Origin: Rickettsia typhi
GTDB lineage: Bacteria > Pseudomonadota > Alphaproteobacteria > Rickettsiales > UBA1997
Reading direction: 5' to 3'
Assembly: GCA_945898025.1 (NCBI GenBank)
Contig: CAMDGT010000090.1
Coordinates: 1 to 5,505 of the forward strand
Length of the DNA stretch: 5,505 bases
Positions within the stretch are counted from its first letter, which is position 1. Every line of letters begins with the position of its first letter. The notes beneath the pieces were generated by a model, which was not told the origin of the DNA, made no database searches, and saw nothing but the letters and a program-made list of their open reading frames with translations. Positions 1 through 5,505 of this stretch are shown in pieces. The position numbers and the translations under genes are program-made.

Positions 1-23
1 ATAAAAAAAGAAACCGTTACTGT

Positions 24-36
24 GGAGCGAATTATA
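24..36 (-). promoter_or_regulatory. Possible -10 element with GC-rich discriminator, downstream of gdh
   Basis: The 54 bases after the gdh stop contain a minus-strand TATAAT (36-31) followed by TCGCTCC (30-24), an unusually GC-rich run for this DNA. TATAAT followed by a GC-rich discriminator resembles promoters of stable RNA and other growth-regulated genes. No convincing -35 hexamer is found 16-19 bases upstream (those positions read like AATAGA or CAATAG), so support is weak. If real, it would drive a gene lying beyond the left edge, in the same direction as infC and gdh. Confidence 0.22.
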
Positions 37-54
37 GACATTTATAGCCAAATT

Positions 55-3000
55 CTATTGAAATATAGACTTTAAACGACTCAAAACCACAACAAAAATT
101 GCAATATCAAAATTATGATAAAGTTTCAATTCCATAATAAAGTTATCAAATTTTTCAATTTCTGCTTGATGCGCCGTTGTCCAACTATCAATCAATTGAG
201 CAATATTGCTATTTTTATTGATATCTTGCTTCTTAGGTGACTTATTTTCAAAATCTTCAATGATTTTTTTAGTAATCTTAATTTGATAAAAATAAAGCTC
301 TTCAATTAGAGTTTTGCAAGAAAGCTTGTGCCAATTATTTTCTGAAGATATTTCTGAAAGCTTGAGTCGCAACCATTTTAAAGAAAATCTTTCGCCAATT
401 GCAAAATATATTTTTGCAACCGTAGCTAAATCAAACTTAGACTGCCTATCAATTTCAGCAATTTCTAGAGCTGAAGCGAGATAATTAATTGAAGCAAATT
501 TAAAAGCTAATTTTTTATCGATATTTTGGGAACTTAATTTTTCTACTTTACTATCAAAAGATTCTATTGCAGATTTAGCAAGGGCGGAAAGCAGTATTGA
601 AGAAAAATTATTGGCGATATCTTTAAATTTTTCAATATCCTGAATTAAGCATTGAGAGCGATGGTTTTTCAATAGCCACATTACAGATCTCTCAAGTAAT
701 TTATTGGTTGAAAGAAACATTTCTGCTTGCAAATCAAAGGAAGCTTTTCCATCGAGGGATTCTATTTCCTGCCAAAAAGATTTTAAATCAAATGAATCGG
801 TAGCAATAACTATATTTCTTACAACATCACTAATTGAGAAACCAGTGTCTTGAGCAATTTTACCAACAAAAATAATGCCGATTTTATTAACAATAAAGTT
901 AGTAATTTGAGTGGCGATTATTTCTCTTTTTAATTGATGAGATTTAATTTCTTCAGAGAATTTTTTCTGCATTAACTTAGGAAAATAAGACACTAATTCT
1001 TGCTCAAAATATTTATCATTTATCAACTTTGATTGCAACAGGCTGTTGTAAATCTCCATTTTGCTGTAAGCAAGCATTACCGATAATTCAGGCCTTGTTA
1101 ACCCTTGTTGATTGGCAATTCTTTTGTCAATTTCTTTTTTACTTGGCAAAAATTCAATAGCTCGATTGAGTAATCCTGATTTTTCAAGTCTTTCTAAAAA
1201 TTGAGAATAATCTGCAAGAACTGAAGAACCTTGATAGCTAGCAATTGATATAGCTTGTGTTTGCAGGCGATTATCCATTAAAACAAGCTCTGCAACATCA
1301 TCTGTCATATCTTCAAGAATTTTATTTCTCTGTTTTAAGGTGATTTTTTGGCTTTGCATAGCCTGAGTAAGGGCAATTTTGATATTTACTTCATGATCTG
1401 AGCAATCAACACCAGCAGAATTATCCATTGCATCGGTATTTACTCTGCCGCCATTTAAAGCAAATGCAATTCTTGCTTTTTGAGTAAAGCCAAGATTTCC
1501 GCCCTCGCCCACAACTTTACTTCCTATTTCATCAGCATTTATTCTCACCGCTTCATTGCTACGGTCTCCAACATCTAGATGACTCTCTTCATTAGCTTTG
1601 AAATAGGTTCCAATTCCTCCATTCCATAATAAGTCAGCAGGAGCCTTTAACATCGCCTTAATTAATTCATTTGGCGAAACTTCATCAACAGCAATATCTA
1701 AAGATTTTTTTATTTCTGGAGATAATTTGATAATTTTAGCAGTTCTTTCAAAAATACCGCCTCCCTTGGAGATAAGCTCTTGATTATAATCAGTCCAATT
1801 GGAACGAGGCAAATTAAACATTCTAACCCTTTCAGCAAAAGATTTTTTTGCATCGGGGTCGGGGTCACAAAAAATATGCAAATGATTAAATGCTCCTATC
1901 AAGCGAATATGAGAAGAAAGCATCATACCATTACCAAACACATCTCCGCTTAAATCTCCGATTCCTATGGCTGTAAAATCTTGTTTTTGGGTATCGATTC
2001 CCATTTCACGAAAATGCCTCATTACAGATATCCAAGCACCTTTGGCAGTAATTCCCATTTTTTTATGATCATAGCCAACCGAACCACCAGATGCAAAAGC
2101 ATCGCCCAGCCAAAATTTATATTCTTCAGAAATTGAATTTGCGATATCTGAAAATGTTGCCGTACCTTTATCGGCAGCAACTACGAGATAAGGGTCTTGC
2201 CGATCATAAATTATAGTGTTTTGCGGATGTATTATTTTTCCGTTAACAATGTTGTCAGTAATATCAAGCATTCCTCTTAAAAAAGTTTGATAAGCAACTA
2301 TTCCATCTTTTAAAATTTGCTCACGGGTTAAACCTATTATAGACTTTTTAACCACAAAACCACCCTTAGAACCAACAGGAACAATAACCGCATTTTTAGT
2401 ATTTTGAGCCTTAACTAAACCAAGAACTTCAGTACGAAAATCTTCATGACGATCTGACCAACGAAGACCACCTCTTGCAACCTTTCCTCCTCTTAAATGA
2501 ACGCCTTCCATGGTTGCAGAATAAACAAAAATTTCTGCAAATGGTAGTGGCAAAGGCAATTTAGGAATTTTATGACAATCCAACTTAAAAGAAATATAAT
2601 CTTTAGGCTTTTTATTGCTATTTAATTGACAATAATTAGTTCGTAGAGTAGCGAGAATAACTGCTAAAAATTGACGAATAATGGAATCGTCAATCGCATC
2701 TTTAACATTATTTAAATTATCATAAATTTGTTTAGATAATTTATCAATTTTTAATAATCTTTGCGTTTGGCTATTTTTTGAACTAAGAGCAAATTTAATA
2801 TGAAATAAATCAATTAATAATTTTGTAATATCAAGGTTTCTTACCAATATATCAGCAATATATTGCTGACTGTAGCGAAAACCTGCTTGATAAATATATT
2901 TAGTATAAGCTCTTAAGATTCTAACTTCTTGCCAATTAAATTCGGCATCAATAATAAGGCGGTTTAACAAGCCAACATTTGCATTTCCTAACCAGATAAG

Positions 3001-4953
3001 ATCAATAGCCTGTTCAAAATTTTCTTTGACTTTTGGCGATAGACCGCCTTTTAAACCATCCAGCTTAATCTGAAAATGATTAAGCCAAATTGAGTTATTT
3101 AGGTTATTGTCTTGATTTATAGCATTTATGTTATAGGTGCTTTCTTTGATTACTTGAAAACCAAAACTCTCAAGAATAGGCATTAAATCTGATAATATAA
3201 GCTCTTTTTCTAGAGAATAAATTTTTAGATCGCAATATTTATCATTTTCAACGGCAGAAATTTGATAAAGATTAAATATTACTTTATTGTTGGCGATTGC
3301 TAATTCAATGTTTTCGATGTCTTTTACTGCATCTTCAGCACTAAAACGATTGCTATAGCTTATTGAGAAAGAATTTTTATATTTTGTTAAAATTTTAAAT
3401 TTCTGCTCAGCGCAAAAATATTGATTTATTGCCTCTTGAAGATCGTCGCTCCAAGGGCGAGTCATTTTTTCAATTACCTTTTCAACTTCTAATTCATTGT
3501 TTTTTATTAAGCCATTATTAGTGCGAATAATAACATGATATCTTACTAATCTTGATTCAGTTATTTCAAGAAATGAATCAGCAAACTCACCTTGATATAT
3601 CTCAACTAAATAATTTTTGATATAATCTCGCATCGAAGAGTTGGTTCTTTCTCTCGGCATATAAATTAAACAACTCACAAAACGATTAAATTTATCGTGA
3701 CGGGCAAAAAATTTAACTTGGGAACGACCACAAATTGCCACAATTCCGGTAGAAATTCTTAATAAATCCACTACATCGATTTGAAATAATTCATCTCTTG
3801 GATAAGATTCAACTATAGAAAGAAGCTCTTTGTGGTTATGGCTTCCTGTTATAAATCCAGAATCTTTAATTACTTGAGAAATTTTATATCTTACCAATGG
3901 AATTGAGGAAGAGGCTTGATTATATGCCATTGATGTAAATAAACCAACAAAGCGATATTCTCCTACGACTTCTCCCGATTGATTAAATTTTTGAATTCTA
4001 ATTCTTTCTGCATTAGTGACACGATGAACTCTTGAGCGATAGCGAGATTTTAATATCTCGATAACATAAGGATTTTTAACCGAATTATCAACTTCTGCTG
4101 TTGATAAATTAGCAACTAAAGGCCTTAACTCTTCGTATTTTGAATTAAAGACCCCTAAATTTGCCTCTTTTACTTCAACCAGAACAAATTCCCCTGTTTT
4201 TTGCTTTTTAATATTAAACTCTCTACTACCTAGAAAAATAAAGTTTCCTTCGTTGATCCAAGAAATAAAATTTTGTATTTCTTGATAATCTTTTTGTGTA
4301 AATTTTTTTAATTTAGAGCTGGCAAAGTTTTTCTGCAATGACACAACCTCTTCTTGTGCTTTTTTAGAAGTTTCAACCATCAATTTCCAGTCTTGCACCA
4401 CCAAATTCACTGTCTCAACAATTTTAAAAATATTGTTTTTAAGGATTTCTAAATCTATTTCTGAAGACATTCTTTCAATATGCATCTGAATTACAGATTC
4501 TTGTGACAAAGATTTGTTTTTTGAATGGTTGATATTTAGGCTTTCAGTTAATATTTTTGTTGCTTGCTTTGATTTTCTTTCAACCAAATAGATAGGGTGG
4601 ATAATATTTTTGATTTTAATGCCGATATTATCAAGATGAGCAACCACTGAATCAACTAAAAATGGCATATCCAGATTTACTAGATCAATAATTGTTAACG
4701 AGCAATTGAGCCCCTCGCTTTCCTTAGTTGGATTGTATATATTTATTGACGGTCTTGAGGTGTCTTTTTTGTAGAAAAAGTTAAAACTTGATAAAGCCAA
4801 GAAATAGAGATCTTGCGGTTTATAATTAACGAAATCAGAGCCTTGATTTTGTGAATAAAATATTTTTACAAAGTCAAAAAAAATCGATTGTTGATTTTTA
4901 TTTTTCTTGGCAATTTCTAATATTTCATCAATTAATTTTGTAATTTTTTGCAT
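55..4953 (-). CDS. gdhB: NAD-specific glutamate dehydrogenase, large 180 kDa class
   Basis: This enzyme oxidatively deaminates L-glutamate with NAD+ to 2-oxoglutarate, ammonium and NADH in the cytoplasm, linking amino-acid catabolism to the TCA cycle. Its 1632 residues match the roughly 1600 of the family. The N-terminal half looks like the family's ACT-type regulatory region: a first segment at about 80-190 (D-M-P-F-L-V-D-S-V), W-I-N-E-G-N-F-I-F-L-G near 232-242, a second at about 390-480, a third at about 545-635, then a helical region to about 790. The catalytic core (about 800-1290) shows R-G-G-K-V-A-R-G-G-L-R-W-S-D-R (821-835), conserved lysines K848 and K853, P-V-G-S-K-G-G-F with probable catalytic K863, A-A-D-K-G-T-A-T-F-S-D (926-936), the NAD-binding G-I-G-D-L-S-G-D-V-F-G-N-G-M (997-1010), W-N-G-G-I-G-T-Y (1110-1117) and D-N-S-A-G-V-D-C-S-D-H-E (1177-1188). 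A helical C-terminal domain starts near L-T-R-P-E-L-S (1285-1291) and carries W-L-L-K-N (1426-1430). The ATG at 4953 fits the expected N terminus. No frameshift or missing core motif is visible. The symbol varies between species (gdhZ in Caulobacter). Confidence 0.97.
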   Translation of the reverse strand: MQKITKLIDEILEIAKKNKNQQSIFFDFVKIFYSQNQGSDFVNYKPQDLYFLALSSFNFFYKKDTSRPSINIYNPTKESEGLNCSLTIIDLVNLDMPFLVDSVVAHLDNIGIKIKNIIHPIYLVERKSKQATKILTESLNINHSKNKSLSQESVIQMHIERMSSEIDLEILKNNIFKIVETVNLVVQDWKLMVETSKKAQEEVVSLQKNFASSKLKKFTQKDYQEIQNFISWINEGNFIFLGSREFNIKKQKTGEFVLVEVKEANLGVFNSKYEELRPLVANLSTAEVDNSVKNPYVIEILKSRYRSRVHRVTNAERIRIQKFNQSGEVVGEYRFVGLFTSMAYNQASSSIPLVRYKISQVIKDSGFITGSHNHKELLSIVESYPRDELFQIDVVDLLRISTGIVAICGRSQVKFFARHDKFNRFVSCLIYMPRERTNSSMRDYIKNYLVEIYQGEFADSFLEITESRLVRYHVIIRTNNGLIKNNELEVEKVIEKMTRPWSDDLQEAINQYFCAEQKFKILTKYKNSFSISYSNRFSAEDAVKDIENIELAIANNKVIFNLYQISAVENDKYCDLKIYSLEKELILSDLMPILESFGFQVIKESTYNINAINQDNNLNNSIWLNHFQIKLDGLKGGLSPKVKENFEQAIDLIWLGNANVGLLNRLIIDAEFNWQEVRILRAYTKYIYQAGFRYSQQYIADILVRNLDITKLLIDLFHIKFALSSKNSQTQRLLKIDKLSKQIYDNLNNVKDAIDDSIIRQFLAVILATLRTNYCQLNSNKKPKDYISFKLDCHKIPKLPLPLPFAEIFVYSATMEGVHLRGGKVARGGLRWSDRHEDFRTEVLGLVKAQNTKNAVIVPVGSKGGFVVKKSIIGLTREQILKDGIVAYQTFLRGMLDITDNIVNGKIIHPQNTIIYDRQDPYLVVAADKGTATFSDIANSISEEYKFWLGDAFASGGSVGYDHKKMGITAKGAWISVMRHFREMGIDTQKQDFTAIGIGDLSGDVFGNGMMLSSHIRLIGAFNHLHIFCDPDPDAKKSFAERVRMFNLPRSNWTDYNQELISKGGGIFERTAKIIKLSPEIKKSLDIAVDEVSPNELIKAMLKAPADLLWNGGIGTYFKANEESHLDVGDRSNEAVRINADEIGSKVVGEGGNLGFTQKARIAFALNGGRVNTDAMDNSAGVDCSDHEVNIKIALTQAMQSQKITLKQRNKILEDMTDDVAELVLMDNRLQTQAISIASYQGSSVLADYSQFLERLEKSGLLNRAIEFLPSKKEIDKRIANQQGLTRPELSVMLAYSKMEIYNSLLQSKLINDKYFEQELVSYFPKLMQKKFSEEIKSHQLKREIIATQITNFIVNKIGIIFVGKIAQDTGFSISDVVRNIVIATDSFDLKSFWQEIESLDGKASFDLQAEMFLSTNKLLERSVMWLLKNHRSQCLIQDIEKFKDIANNFSSILLSALAKSAIESFDSKVEKLSSQNIDKKLAFKFASINYLASALEIAEIDRQSKFDLATVAKIYFAIGERFSLKWLRLKLSEISSENNWHKLSCKTLIEELYFYQIKITKKIIEDFENKSPKKQDINKNSNIAQLIDSWTTAHQAEIEKFDNFIMELKLYHNFDIAIFVVVLSRLKSIFQ

Positions 4954-4957
4954 TTTG

Positions 4958-4988
4958 ATTATATTTTATTTTTTCACAAAAATAACAA
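4958..4988 (-). promoter_or_regulatory. Possible promoter overlapping the infC 3' end, just before gdh
   Basis: On the minus strand a perfect -10 hexamer TATAAT (4963-4958) lies four bases before the gdh ATG. A four-of-six -35 match, TTGTTA (4988-4983), lies 19 bases further up, which is longer than the optimal 17. A transcript from it would start at or just inside the ATG, so the message would be leaderless or nearly so. No Shine-Dalgarno-like AGGAG or GGAG occurs in the 25 bases before the ATG. In DNA this AT-rich a TATAAT can easily arise by chance, and read-through from infC is the simpler explanation for gdh expression. Confidence 0.2.
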
Positions 4989-5505
4989 CTATTTGCATTC
5001 CCTCTAATTTAGGATTAGATTCAACTTTTGCAAATATAGATGCCTTCTCAATGATTTCTGACATCATTGCTTTTGCTATTTCTATATGACTGATTTCTCT
5101 TCCCTTCATTCTGATTGAAAGGCGAACTTTATTACCTTTTGCAACAAATTTTTCTGTTTGTTTAATTTTTAAGTCGCAATCTGCTTTACCTATATTGAAA
5201 GACATTTTTACTTCTTTAGTTTCTACAACTTTTTGCTTCTTTTTAGCATCGGAAGCTTTTTTTTGTATCTCATACCTCATTTTTCCAAAATTGGCTATTT
5301 TACAAACTGGAGGCTCAACATTGGGGGAAACTTCTACCAAATCAAGATTAGAAGATTGAGCAAGTTTTATTGCTTCATGAGTATCGATTACTCCAATCAT
5401 CTTGCCTTCTTGATCGATTAATCTGACTTTTCTTGCATCAATTTGCTCATTTACTCTGAACGATTTGTCGAAATTATTATTGCTGTTAAAAGCTGATTTA
5501 TCGTT
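4966..5505 (-). CDS. infC: Translation initiation factor IF-3, partial (start lies beyond the right edge)
   Basis: IF-3 binds the 30S ribosomal subunit in the cytoplasm, keeps it apart from 50S and checks start-codon and initiator-tRNA pairing. The frame stays open from the TAA stop to the window edge, giving 179 visible residues. The N-terminal domain begins around visible residue 17 (F-R-V-N-E-Q-I, then A-R-K-V-R-L-I-D) and includes D-L-V-E-V-S-P-N and E-P-P-V-C-K-I. The IF-3 signature region N-F-G-K-x-x-Y-E lies near residues 72-79. A Lys-rich linker (about 82-100) leads to the C-terminal 30S-binding domain, with K-V-R-L-S-I-R-M-K-G-R-E near 126-137 and a final V-I-F-V-K-K. The ATG at 5400-5398 aligns inside the N domain, so it is an internal Met. 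The 35 codons upstream contain no ATG, GTG or TTG, so the start lies outside the window. Length matches a normal IF-3 of about 170-190 residues. The NAD-GDH gene follows 12 bases downstream. Family identity is secure from motifs; only the 5' end is unknown. Confidence 0.96.
   Translation of the reverse strand, partial: NDKSAFNSNNNFDKSFRVNEQIDARKVRLIDQEGKMIGVIDTHEAIKLAQSSNLDLVEVSPNVEPPVCKIANFGKMRYEIQKKASDAKKKQKVVETKEVKMSFNIGKADCDLKIKQTEKFVAKGNKVRLSIRMKGREISHIEIAKAMMSEIIEKASIFAKVESNPKLEGMQIVVIFVKK

Noticed and set aside
1..23. Possible intrinsic terminator: the minus strand ends in a T-run (CTTTTTTTAT) after gdh
   Set aside because: No stable GC-rich inverted repeat precedes the T-run; the bases before it (CCACAGTAACGG) pair only at the outer two positions.
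33..70. Short direct repeat TATAGAC at 33-39 and 64-70
   Set aside because: Seven bases in AT-rich DNA is within chance, one copy lies in the gdh coding end, and there is no third copy or regular spacing.
1850..1870. Short tandem-like GGGGTCGGGGTC on the plus strand
   Set aside because: It encodes the conserved D-P-D-P-D segment of GDH (residues 1030-1034) on the minus strand, so protein conservation explains it.
4907..5089. Plus-strand open frame of 60 codons
   Set aside because: It lies opposite the end of infC and the start of gdh, encodes a hydrophobic Ile/Phe-rich string typical of the antisense of AT-rich coding DNA, and has no family motif.
5233..5421. Plus-strand open frame of 62 codons
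   Set aside because: It is fully antisense to the conserved IF-3 N domain, and no ribosome-binding site or recognisable domain is seen.

Overview
The window is AT-rich (about one third G+C, judged by eye) and almost fully coding on the minus strand. It holds two genes in the same direction. The 3' part of infC (translation initiation factor IF-3) enters from the right edge. After a 12-base gap comes a complete gene for a very large NAD-dependent glutamate dehydrogenase of the 180 kDa class (1632 residues), which ends 54 bases from the left edge.

Organism: the standard genetic code fits, since Trp is encoded by TGG and the stops are TAA (infC) and TAG (gdh). A large proteobacterial-type NAD-GDH, an IF-3 with the alphaproteobacterial-looking string A-R-K-V-R-L-I-D, strong A+T bias and Lys/Asn/Ile-rich proteins together suggest an alphaproteobacterium with a reduced, AT-rich genome, such as a Rickettsiales-like or similar host-associated lineage. 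This is inference from composition and family resemblance; no marker here fixes the genus.

Layout (minus strand, read right to left): 5505-4966 infC without its start; 4965-4954 spacer with no recognisable Shine-Dalgarno but a TATAAT hexamer; 4953-55 NAD-GDH; 54-1 intergenic, with a second TATAAT followed by a GC-rich stretch, possibly the promoter of a gene beyond the left edge.

Function: IF-3 is a core translation factor. NAD-GDH converts glutamate to 2-oxoglutarate, feeding carbon into the TCA cycle and releasing ammonium and NADH. The genes have no known direct functional link; tight spacing and shared direction suggest co-transcription. I found no RNA gene, mobile element, CRISPR array, toxin-antitoxin pair, defence system or convincing terminator. 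The window looks like ordinary core metabolism and translation, and I do not see a new biological system in it.
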